From assembly GCA_963921825.1 (NCBI GenBank), contig OY997594.1:13707001-13771000 (forward strand): a DNA stretch of 64,000 nucleotides, written 5' to 3'. A program made the translations under genes and the position numbers. Under the pieces are notes generated by a model. The model was not told where the DNA came from. It saw nothing but the letters and a program-made list of their open reading frames with translations, and did not search any database. Positions 24,524 to 36,500 of the stretch are shown piece after piece; the first letter of the stretch is position 1; each line of letters starts with the position of its first letter. Origin of the DNA: Erodium maritimum. Its lineage: Eukaryota; Streptophyta; Magnoliopsida; Geraniales; Geraniaceae.

Positions 24524-25395
24524 AGAACGCCTAAATCAGTAAAGGAGAAGAATACCAAGCTAGAAGGATGCTCTTTCGACGGCCCCGGCGACAGATCGAG
24601 CCAAAAACCGTTGACCTAGCTCGAGAAAAGGGGCGCATGCGTAGGCGCGTTCCAATTTTTTAGTTGTATCTATCAGAGAATAAGTTGATGTTGGTTGCGT
24701 AAGAGTCTTAGTTAGAGGATTTGCTACATTATCATATGTATTTACTCTACATATCTTGGCGTTGCCTCTCTCAATGAATTATCAAATGAGATGAAAATTT
24801 CTTTGTATGTGTTCATATTTCTGATGAGCCCTAGGATCCTTAGCTTACATTATCGCTCCATTTTTTGGCAAAACAAGTTCACCAGATCCGATATAATGGT
24901 CACTATACCTAATCTGGTGATAAAGCTTTTAATCCAAAATGCTTCCTTGGCCACTTTCTGATGTGACTATGTATTCAGATATTGTTGTTGAATCAGCTTC
25001 GGTATCTTGTTTTGAGCTTCTCCAACTACAAGTAATTTTTCATTGTTCTGCATGCGACTCCTTAATGCGCTCGCATAAGTTGATTTTCTAGTAGTGATGG
25101 AAGAAAATATCTAACTTCAAGAAGCTTTCTTGAATTCATATATAGAGCTTTAAAGGTTGCATGCTTTTTCGCTGTTCTTGGGATCGACAAAACCCTCAGG
25201 TTATGTCATGTAAAAATCCTCGAGTAGGTTCCCATTAAGGAACGTGATTTTGACATTCATTTTTCATATCTCTTAGTCGTAATATGCAACTTTTGCTAGG
25301 AGAATCTTAATGGCTTTAACCATAACAACTAGTGAAAATGTTTCGTCAACACAAACCTTTTGCAACCAATCTTGCTTTGTAGGTATGCATGTTAC

Positions 25396-26079
25396 CAGTG
25401 GCGGATCCAGCTTTTTCAGTGAGGGGGGACACCAAATTTTTCAATAGTAATACGTAACCATTAAAAATATTTAGGGGAAACAACTAGGAAACCGAAAAAG
25501 AAACTAGATGAGTATTTTTAGAATTTTTCAAAAATAAAGTAACAAATTTTCAAAAAAAAACTTAAATTTTATAGAGAATGAAACTCGAAATTTAAATTGA
25601 TAGTCTCTAACTTTTGGCAATGCCTTGAATAAGAATATATTTTTTTCTAAACTAATTAGAATTAGAAAAATTTAAAAATAGAAATACAAAAAAAATTAGA
25701 AAATAAAATAAAAATACAAAATCATTGTATACCTAATACATAGTTGAATCATATTAAACAATTACTTATTGGTGCTATTTCTAATTAGAAAAAAGAAGGA
25801 AAGATAAGAGTTGTAAATAAGAATATTAATAAGCAGTTAAATCTTATTATTTTAAAGATTTAACAGTTACTAATTTTTTTAAATGTTGAACTACTTCTAA
25901 TTAGAAAGAAAAAATAATGGAAAGATAAAAACAATATTAAGTACTGATTTTAGGGAAGTTGAGGGGGGGCACAAGTTGAAAAATAACTAAAAATTCAGAT
26001 AAATATTAACTATAAAATGGTTTTGAGAGAATTGAGGGGGGGCATGTGCTCCCCCGGGCCCCCCTTGAATCTGCCACTG
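25396..26079. mobile_element. hAT-type MITE in Copia fossil B
   Basis: Termini CAGTGGCGGATCCAG and, reversed, CAGTGGCAGATTCAAG form short imperfect inverted repeats. The flanks CATGTTAC (25388-25395) and CATGTTAT (26080-26087) are an 8 bp target duplication with one difference, as for hAT transposases. G-rich runs lie just inside the right end and the interior is strongly AT-rich. It has no coding capacity and is 684 bp. Confidence 0.75.
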
Positions 26080-26780
26080 CATGTTATCATTCATGTCAAT
26101 CTTCTTCTTGAAGACTTGTTTTCATCCAATGGTTTTTAAGCCATCAATCAAGTTCCAAACTTGACTGTATTGCATGGATTTCATCTCCGATTTCATGGTC
26201 GCTAATCATTTATTAGAGTCATGCCCGCTTAAGCCCTCGTGATAGGTTGTTGGCTCGTCTTGGTCTACAATCATCAAGTCTTTGTTGTCGGAGACAAGGA
26301 AAGCATATTTTATAGGGATATGACTCGGTTCTTATGTTATAATAACTTTCGGTTCTATATTCTCTTGTTGATTTGTTTGAGTTTCTACTTCAGGTATACT
26401 GTCATCTTATGGGTGTCAGGGTTCTTCGAGTTCGATAGTTCTCCCCTTATTCCCTTTGGAAATAAACTCTCTTCACAACAAGACCCATTTGTGAGCAACA
26501 AACATGAAATTAAAATTTCACATAAGTTTCACAACCTCAAATCTTGAGGAAAGACAATTTGGCACTCTTCCCATTCTGTATCTTATGGCGTCTTTTCCAT
26601 AGTCTTTGTAGGAACTCTATTAAAAATGAATGCGATGTTTTCCATAGTATGACCCCAAAACGGGATTGAGAGATTAGTATTACTCATCATGGATCAGATC
26701 ATATCTAATAAGGTTCGATTTCTCCTTTCAGATATGCCATGAGTCGAGTAGAGTGTGTTGTTTCCTATCATCTTAGTTTT

Positions 26781-27538
26781 GGATCACCGAACAACATGTA
26801 TCCAAGGACCATCAATAGCCGAAATAGAGCCACCACCCTAGTCACCATAGGCGAGTTTCGAAACTCTAATTTGCCTAAAGATGCACAATTTTAGGATAGT
26901 ATCGAAGTGTGGAGATTGACATGCTTGAGCTCTGCACCAAAGGACATGAAAGATGGCGGCATATCTCCAAAGGACTGACCAATGAGAAAATGGTGGTCAC
27001 CGAGCCTCAAAAGACGTTGATCGAGTGCAATCACCAATTAGGGTGTTGCTGTCGGAGAAGCTTCTCACGGTCAGATGGGAACTTGAATACAAACCCTCTA
27101 AATGAGTCGTCGAGGCCCTTGACAGACCTCATCTAACCAATCGCTAACACAATGAGAGACAAGATCGTGCCGATAATTTGTTGTTCGAGGGGTATTGGGC
27201 CAAATCCACTGGAAATCGCTAGGCTTGGTGGCCGAAATCGCTCAAAAAGTCATAATTGCGTACACATTATAAATATAGGCATGTAAGATAAAGATTTGGT
27301 TGTTAATAGTTACTTTCTAGTTGGTACTAAGTACCCACGAAGCCTTCCAGTGTCCTACAATGCTACATTTAACTAAGACAACATACCTAATATTCTAGAG
27401 CCAATTTACATATCACTACAAGTTTCTTGACGTTTTCCAAAAGGAGGCTAAAATGCTGCTGAGGTTACAGTTTTGCACATAAAATACAATCCTCAATGAC
27501 CTCTACAACGACGCTTCGGCCTGATGTTACAAGAGAAA
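26781..27538. other. Spacer 3' of the RPRD gene
   Basis: The first part (to about 27240) holds a 75-codon plus-strand frame with no recognisable family, perhaps more decayed repeat. The last 250-300 bases probably carry the RPRD 3' UTR. I see no RNA gene. Confidence 0.4.
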
Positions 27539-30500
27539 TCACTGCCTAGGAACTGGTGGCGGTGTAGGCTGATAGAACCCTATTCCTGGAGGCCTATAAT
27601 ACCCTCCATTGGCCGGCTGTTGTTGCTGCTGTGGCTGTTGTTGCTGATTGGGCATCGCCATGCCCATTGCAATATGTGGAGGCATAGGGGGTGGAGGTGG
27701 TAGTGCATTGCTTGCATACCCGTACGGCATTAGCCCCATCATCGGGGCACCAGATTGGGCGAATGGAGGATTTGCAGGGGAGCTTGTGGTCTGCTGAGGT
27801 GGCGGGGACGTGAACTGAGGATGCATCTGATTGGCTTGTGACATTGGTTGCAAAGAGGTGTAATAGGCCGAGCTGCTGATGTCAGAAGTGCCTGACACGG
27901 AGACAGGCATTGGGCTGTCAAGTTTGGCCCGCTTCTCTGGAGGGAGCATGGTGCTGAAACCAGGGGGCTTTAAGGCAGCTTCTTCTGCAGCCAGGGAGGA
28001 GAAGACAGCAGAAAGCATCTGAGCAGATGATGCAGAAGCAGCTAGCTTGGCAGCCAGGTCAGCAGCAGCTGATCTCTTACTCTCTTCCTCGTTGGTTTTT
28101 GACGGAGCAAAAGAAGGAAACGGTTGCTGAGGTGGCAGGATGGTTGGTTGAGCTGAAGACAAGTGTTGATCGAGCAGCATAGTAATGTTTGTCGAGTTTG
28201 CAGTGGCGGGAAAGGATGGTGATGTGAGTCTCTTCTTTATATTGCTCACTTGTTCAATCTGACCTCGAGCGACCTACAAATCAGTAAACAGTGTGTTTAG
28301 CCACCAGACAGAACTGCTAACTATCAAGATATACATTAAATTATGAAAACATGTGGCAAATACAAAATTAATAAAACTATATTAACACAGAATAAAGACT
28401 CAATCATCGCATTGCAAAATATAGAATGACATATCCGCAGGGTTGCTAGTCTTAATACTTATGATTTGTGTGCCAGTTTAGTCCCAAAGTAGGACAATAT
28501 TTTTCAATTGGTTCTTGTCATTGCCATGTCAAAAAACCATACAATTTGGAGACTATATTGGACTACATTAGAACGAATTGAGATGTTTTGAGACTAAATT
28601 AGAACAAAAAAAAATTTGGGACCAAAGTGTCAGTTTTGAACCAAAATGGAACACTTTCCCTTCTCAAACAAAGTCAACAAAAATAACAATGATCTATAAG
28701 CAAAATTCAAGTATGTGGGTGAGGATGCTTCATAAGTGAGGCAATGTTTTCTTATGTGCATTTCAGCAGAAACATAGGAGACAAATCCCCTACTAATTAC
28801 TTTGACGGTAAACAAAAAGGTTTCACCTGGCAACATCTGTACATTCTATTTCTATGAATGGCAGCACTGGTGAGATCCTAAAGTCACCGTTGATTACTGT
28901 TAAAACAGGTTATAATTGAAGTATATAAACTATAAAGTGTAAAAGCCTGATAAAAAAATATAATTTTTCTTTAACTGTTGAAAACCATTCAACTAAAGCT
29001 TACGCTACTAGGTGAAGGCTCCAATTAGAAGTGCTGACGATTGGCAAAATACAGTGTCGATAACATACTGCACCAGATCATATTTTGTGATCTTGGAATA
29101 TCCCAAATGAGGACATACTGTCAAAGATGACTCGCCAACCAAGTTGTTACTGGAAACTTAATTTTTATTTAAACTGCAACGTCTAGAATTCAAACTTGTG
29201 GCCACTAGGTCTACAAAGATCAAATACCATGCTAGAGGCTCTATTCAACTAAAAGCTTAAATTGATAGTTGATGGCTGACCCTTTATGATTTAACACCAT
29301 TCAGGAGCATCAATCACTACCACAATGGACATAGAGAAGGCAAATGATCTTACTTGCAATTGAGTACGAATAAGCCCCAGCTTCGATTCCTGTTTAAATA
29401 TTGAATCAGCAAACAGTCATGAAACTGACATTCTACAAAACAACTGCAAGCTTGAGTATGATAACAATAATAATACCTGATCCTTGAGTGCTTCTTTAAG
29501 CTGGGATACCAATGCATCTCTGGATGCTTCAACACTTTCAAGTTTCCCAACACATTGCTGAAGAACATTTTCCTGCTCTTGTAGTTCATCCATCATTGCA
29601 GACCCCGGCTGATGTCCTGATCATATAAGACGCTGATAAATTATATCAACTAAAAAGTATAGTCGTGGGGGGGATTGAAGTAAAGTAACTCAATGAATTA
29701 AAAGAAGAAAATAAAAATGAACTACAGACAAAAAGAAGAGCCAAACTCAACCATAAAATTTCCCTTTAAATTGTGCAGCTCGGCCCACTATAAGCAGCCG
29801 ATTTTAATATTCTTGAGGTACAAACATGGTTCACCAGATGTATCTCATGCTAGCAACTAAAAGGAGACATATCCAACACGTGGATGCATTTCTGGTTAAC
29901 TCATCCTTGTCATGTGATAGGGAAGCATGTACGACAAGAACATCATTACTTACTAAGTCTTATTATCTCTCTTAAATTCTTCAAATTTCCCAACAGTACA
30001 CCTTAATTGTACTGAAATTATCTATATCACATCACATGTAATTATAGGATGTAGATATACATCCTCCACTCACACACATACACCTTATAAATGTTATTAC
30101 TTGTGTCTAATCTTCAACAGTGGTGAAACACAAACATAACTATAACTGATCTTATTATGCCCACTGACTTCACACTGAGCCTCCCAGGCAAATCATATAT
30201 GTAAGGAGGTGAATAGAAAACGGTTAGGCAGAAAACTCAAATGACTTATCTAATTTCCCGATTCTAGAGTTGATAAATAGGTTTCTAAAGTATACAAACT
30301 TCAAAAAAAAAAATCAAAGGAGCACTAATGTACTTGATAAGACCATAGAGTTAGTTCGATACTTAGTCATATACCCATCAAAATGGCTAAATTCATATGA
30401 TGAACTACTCACCAGATGGAGTTTTTGGTTTTACAATGTATATACCCATCCTTTTTCCACTCAACGTTGGAACTTATTCAGACACTGTAGAAAGTAAAAT

Positions 30501-33500
30501 ATTTTGCTCCCCTTTACTAGAGAAACACTAAAATATCCCAATGAAGTATATGCTTGATGCCTCCAGGTTTAGAGAATGTGTCGCAAGCATCTGATTGGAT
30601 GTATTATAGAAGAAAGAGCATGCCTTCTCTGTTTCAGACCCGGGATACATTTAACTTGTTATGAATGTAACTACTAAACTACCAATTATCCAATTAAGTG
30701 CAAAACCCATATTTATCAGATAATAAAAGTACTAATATACTTCCGCTGAACAAATATAAATCCAACACATAGCACTGCATTCATTTTTAGAAGAAAAAAA
30801 CGAACCGCCTAAACTGCAAATTAAGTATAAATCTATGATAAACATAAGTTGTATACAGAATTCTATTGATTTACTAAAATTATTCAACATTCCATGCACA
30901 AACTTACAGCACATAACAACATAGTTTATACATTTTTTTCAAGTTTGTTAAGAGTTCAGTTTATTTCCATTTACAAGTATTTCATATTCCTAGTTCCTAT
31001 TACCTTTTCTTATTTCTATGGTGCTTAATATTATTGTATTTCTTATTTAGCATAAAGGGATGTTCTCGTTGTATTGACCAACAAGAATTATCAATAAAAT
31101 GTTGAATTTAACATGGTATCAGGTTCTCCTAGGTCAGAGTTTAGTGAGAGGTTGCTTTGCCACCGTTAATACATGGTTTAGTGGGTGGAAAAGGCCTTAT
31201 TTTTCAGAATTCCCTATTTCATCACATCAAACATCGTTCACGTTGTTCATTCGATACTATTCATCATTATTGTTCACACGCTGAACTGTTCAGCCCAAGC
31301 AGTTTTCTTCCATCTTCGTTCTTTTGATTTCAAGCTTTGGGTGATTTTCCTAAAAATCGCACATTCTCACACGACCATGAAATCAGCATGATTCGCACGA
31401 TCGTCATGCTTACTTGAAGATGATTTGCATCGTTCGTTATACGACGTAGTTATTTGAAATTGTTTCGCACCGTCGTTACGGTTGCTTGAAGTTGGTTCAC
31501 TTTGTCGTTATACGACATAGTTGCTTGAAATTGTTTCACATTGTAGTTATACAACTTGCATGAAGATATTTTGCACCCACATGGCGTAATTGATTAAGGC
31601 TAAACTGTGTGTATGTAAAACCAAGGCATGAACCAATGGCTTTAGATCTTTTTAGGTTTTCCAAAGTCATTATTGGGTATTGTACCTTTAGTCACCTTCA
31701 CCCTATGTTAATCTTCTGTCCAATTCTGCTATGGCCCATATGCAGATGTCGAATCATGTATACAGTCACTGTCAATTGAGGAGAGAGAAGACTCGTTTAT
31801 CCATGGTGGTAAGGTTGCTCTTATCAGTTAGTTACATGAATTTGTATTTATTTAATTATTTAAATGTTGAGATTATACATATTAATTTAAAACATAATTT
31901 CATTGCAATTAACTTAGAAACTATATAAATATTAGGGATAATTGTCTAAAACTACCCTAAAGTTTCGTCCACAAACGAGTTGATGCACAAAGTTTCGTCC
32001 ACGCTGTGTGGCTACCCTAAAGTTTTGTCCACGACTTCTTTAGTTTTGACGTAATAGGGATGTTCAGAATGATGGTCTGGGGCCTCTGGGCAGTGCTTCC
32101 TGGATTGAATAGAAGCGTGGACAAAACTTCCATGCACCCACAAAACCGTGGACAAAACTTCAGGGTAGCCACACAGCGTGGACAAAACTTTGTGCATCAA
32201 CTCAATTGTGGACGAAACATTAGGGTAGTTTTGGACAATTATCCCTAGATATTACATATCCCAGGACCAACTACATTGAAAAATTGTGGTCACGACAAAA
32301 CATTCAAAATTACACATATTACCAAGATCTCAAAACATTTTATTTTATTCGATGACAATCCATCTCGTATGATGTCATTCGAGATTAATCCTTGTTATCC
32401 AATTCTTTAAGTATGTGGATTAGTTTCTCTTGTTGGTTGAGCATCGTGTCCCGTTGCTCGAGTTCCTTGCCATGTTGCTTGGCTTTTTCACCATGAGTGC
32501 TAGTCATGAGTTGCTCGCCTCGGCGAGGGGCACGTTTTGTTCGCAGTCTTCGACATTTTTTTTTCCTTTTCTTTTGACCGTCATCCAGCCTTGAGGACAC
32601 ACTTCGGGAGTGGGGATGGAGCTCTTTGAATGGAGTCCATATACTATTCCGATTGTGAACACTCGTGCTAGTTTAGGACGAGCTATATGAACTAAAACCA
32701 TCCAACTTTGTCCTCCTCTCGCCTTGATTCCCGTAATCCTCAGTATATTCAGGCTTCCTCCGAACCATTTTCCACCAATGCTTCCAAAATGAAGTGTTCG
32801 TGTTTCCTTCATCACGTACATCTTCTAGGCCACTAATGTATACAGGGAAAAGTACACCTAGCAACACTTAACTATACTCGTTTTGCACCTATCTATTAAG
32901 TTCGTCTGGAAGATATCCTAATTTTCCAAAATTTTCACTTTACATATTTTCATTGATTTTTCATCCAAAAAAATGTAAAAAGTCCAAAATACCATTCACA
33001 AACAATCAAAACCTTGCCATTGGTTCATAAAAATATGAAATTTATAAAATATCAATAACACCCTACGCTAAACCTTGTATTTTCATATTTTCCATTAAAA
33101 TCATTATTTTAAAATTTTCATTACTTCTTTTTCCTAATTTTTTAATTACTCACTTTTTTTAGTTTTCATTTTATTTCTTTTGTTTAAATTATTTTTACAA
33201 ATTTCATGGATTTTTTGTTTATATTTTATAATTTTTCAATAATAATTTTTCTATATTTTTAAGTTCCGTTTTCAATTTTTTTTCATTCGTTTTATTACTT
33301 CCCTTTTCTTTAATTTATTGATTCATTTAAATTAATGTTATGGTTTAATTGCCAAAAGTTACTTTATATATTGGTCAAGCCAAAATTTCAACATTTTTGT
33401 CTTATTGTTCAAATCTTATAGCATGTAAATGATTTGTGACCAATTCATAAGACATGTGAATGGTTTGCAGCCGATTTATTAAGGCATGTAAATTAATTAT

Positions 33501-36500
33501 GACCAAAATATAGTGCATCTTATTGGTACTTGTAACATTAGGATAGTTTTCTGCTCGTGATCAACCATAAGATTAACTTTTGACAATTAACCATGATATT
33601 ATTAATTTATTTTGGGTTAATTGTTATAACTACACTGAGTTTAAAAGGTGGCACAAGCATACCATAAGTAGTTAAAATCATTTAGTTATTTTAACTGTTA
33701 CAAGATATATGGACAAAACATACAGCATTGAAAAGTATTGTGGACAAAACATACATACAGGCCAATACTTAGCGGAACAAAATATGTTAACAAAAGACAG
33801 TGGACAATACTTATTATATGTTTTTGTCCACTTTTAAACTCAATATAGTTTTTAGCAAGTGGACAAAGCTTTTTGTTGTTTTTGGCAATTAACCCTTGAT
33901 TTTTATTTCTTAGCAATAAATCTCCTTCAAATCACTGGAATGACAAAGGTAATCAAACGATAGAAAAACCCGTGAATTTTATAGAATATAGTCAAGTGCT
34001 TCACGGGTAACTATACATATCTCTTGCAACAACAAATTAGAAGAGAGTACTAAATTCTATAAATCAAACAAATAGAATAGTTGAACGAACAAAAATGAAG
34101 ATCGTTGGGAAAGAATCCTACACATGTATACAACAAAGGAAAATATACAGTAAATGGGAGCAAAGAAGATAAAAAAAACAAAGGAAACACTCGTTGAGCT
34201 CTCTCTAGATGGAGGGAAGCAACCATCTTCTATCACAACAAATCTACAACCATAGGCCACAACAAATATGGAACAATCCTTATACCCCTTAAAGTCAATT
34301 TCCAAATCAAACCTTAGCTTTGCCAAGCAACGACTTGAATGCCTCCAATCCGAACTAGCCAAACCTTCCCTCGTCCTTTAACCTCTTGAATCGCACGAAA
34401 CTTGAGGTAGAAGAAAGGGAGTTTGGCAACGATTTTGAAAAATAGATGGGAGTTCCAGATTTTGGAAAGGTTGGTTTTAGTAGGTTGCTGCTGATTTTGG
34501 AAGAAGCACACAAGAATGAAAGGATTAGAAATGATTGGTTGTATATAGTTGCAGATTTTTGAAACTTATAAATGATAAGGCTTTTAGGGGAAATAGGGTT
34601 TTAAGAGACTAAAGGTTCATTCGGTTATTTAAAAAAAAATGTAATGTCATCGGCTTCGCACATGACCATTTTCCGTCCAAAATGGACAGAAGTGAATAAC
34701 ATGAAAATTTTGGAAAGTTAATTTTCCCATGATTATATGCTTCACACTTCATAATATAACCATTGAACTTTTGGACTCTACCGTTGACTAGCGACCTTGA
34801 ACTGTTTTGTGTCCTCTGAGAGTTTAGAGGCACGCCTCGATTTGTGTAGTACTCACGTCGAACAATCTTCCAAAACCCATCTCTAGTCTTGTGGTTCCCT
34901 TTGTAAGAGTCGATTGAGTGATGAAGCCGACATAAGACTCATAGTCCTCCATGCCCCCCGCCGCATATTACTTCCACTCACTCGTGCGGTTGATTACAAC
35001 AGAACAGAGGGTGGTGTTTGTAGGGCAGAAACAATAAAGGTGGATTGTGAAGATATGGTTAAATTGTTAAGCCCACGATTGATTTAGAAACACTTCGCAA
35101 TCATCCTCATCGGAGAGAGGATAATCAAGAAGGCTGGATAATCGACTGAAGCCACAATGGTTTCTAGACCTGGTTGGGAGAGGATGTAAGTGAGAAAATT
35201 GAATTTGAAAGAGAAGAGTGAGTGTGTGAGGAAAGAATGGAAGGAGTAATATTTACAAGAAAAACAAATATTATTTTATTGATATTCGGCAAGTTACCGT
35301 TGTCGGTTTTCTGATTTTTTTTTTTACAAAATTTTGCATCGGTCATTTTTCCAATGGTAGGATCGGATGCTAAGGCCGGCTGGGATGGTTGGGTCACCGA
35401 TACCAAAGGTCGGTTGCTATGGTTAGGGGAGGTCGGGACTCGGTTGCCAATAGCGGAGGTAGAGGTCGTCCTCTGGCTCCATTGTAGACACCCTATAGTA
35501 CACATGTAAATGTCCAATCCTAAACGTGAGAGTGAGTTTTGAATTATAAAAACAAAAGTAAGTTCTTCAAAACCATAGTGGTGCCGCAACATTGGGTTAG
35601 ACTTTGAAATTTGTTCTTAGTCCCCATGCAATAATCTTGTCCAGCTTGCATGTGAGGGAAAGAGTCATAGTTCAATTTATTTCCTATTCCTATTTCTATG
35701 TTGCTTAGCATTATTGTGTTTCCTATTTAGTACAGAGTTAATCTCTATATAAAGGAATGATCTCATTATATTGAACAACAAGAATTATCAATAATACGTT
35801 GCATTTCAAAGTTAATATGTAATGCTACCAACAACCTTTACATGCATAATCCACACAACCGTTGGGGCACACATTGGGTGAAAATCAGTAACATTCTACA
35901 AACCAAAGAAATTAGAAGGTTTCTTTAACTTTGGAATCATGATAATTTGGACAAGCAAATAAATGAATCAGAAAAATAAATTAACATATATGGCTAAAAG
36001 CACTAAAACGTATATGGCTACTATAATACTTCACAGCATCGACATAAATATGTAGCATGTACATTCATTTCAGGCAAAAGGTTCCATTAAACATTACTTC
36101 CAAAGCAGAAATCTTACCTGGAGTTGAGTTAAGTTCTAAATCATCCTCAATTTTACCCACATGGCGTACAGCAGTATCACACTTGTTCAAGACAGCTTCC
36201 TCATTGAGATGTTCATCATATACAGGTTGAAATGCAGTAATTATTTTCTCAGGAAGACCTCCAATAACCAATTTCTGAAAGAATAAAAATGATTAAGCAA
36301 AGACGCATACAAGATAACAGTGCAATAAGTAGAATAAAAATAAATAAAACAACTCATTAGAGTAATCGCACCCAAAAACAGCTATATGCTTACAATTCTC
36401 ACTGACTGAGCATCCTTTTTCAATATTTTGATTGAATTTGAACTTTTTCCATTGCTAAGCAACAGAGGAGGATCCTTTCCCAGCAGGTCACCTTTCAAAC

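Larger units (their letters stand above)
18931..24692 (-). mobile_element. L1-type LINE, nearly full length (5.8 kb)
   Basis: A perfect 16 bp target duplication GGTTGCGTAAGAGTCT flanks it at 18915-18930 and 24693-24708. On the minus strand it has a short 5' UTR (24524-24692), an open ORF1, a 4-base gap, ORF2 with endonuclease, reverse transcriptase and zf-RVT domains, and a 3' UTR of about 200 bp ending in a short A-run next to the target repeat. It inserted into the RNase H end of Copia fossil B. ORF2 changes frame at about three places, so this copy cannot move by itself. Confidence 0.9.
18481..26780 (-). mobile_element. Copia LTR retrotransposon fossil B (broken, carries a LINE and a MITE)
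   Basis: Minus-strand Copia sequence: integrase-like (about 26.1-26.75 kb), reverse-transcriptase-like (about 24.9-26.1 kb) and RNase H-like stretches lead to a polypurine tract (GTAAGTGGGAGTC) and an LTR start TGTTGGGTTTTATGTC at 18842. The LTR continues down to roughly 18480. The body is split by an L1-type LINE (18931-24692) and a hAT-type MITE (25396-26079). It is heavily decayed, with many breaks, and no 5' LTR was found. The outer borders are approximate. It is older than both insertions. Confidence 0.7.
30946..35808 (+). mobile_element. Short-LTR retrotransposon fossil in the RPRD 6.5 kb intron
   Basis: Related LTRs of about 165 bp lie at 30946-31113 and 35651-35808; both have TTTATTTCC, TTATTTCTATG-like and CAACAAGAATTATCAATAA segments. 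A perfect 5 bp duplication AAGTT flanks the whole (30941-30945 and 35809-35813). TGGTATCAGG follows the left LTR at 31114 as primer-binding site. The LTRs are clearly diverged, so the insertion is old. The interior shows no pol domain that I can recognise and contains two MITEs and other unknown sequence. It is broken or non-autonomous. Confidence 0.75.
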
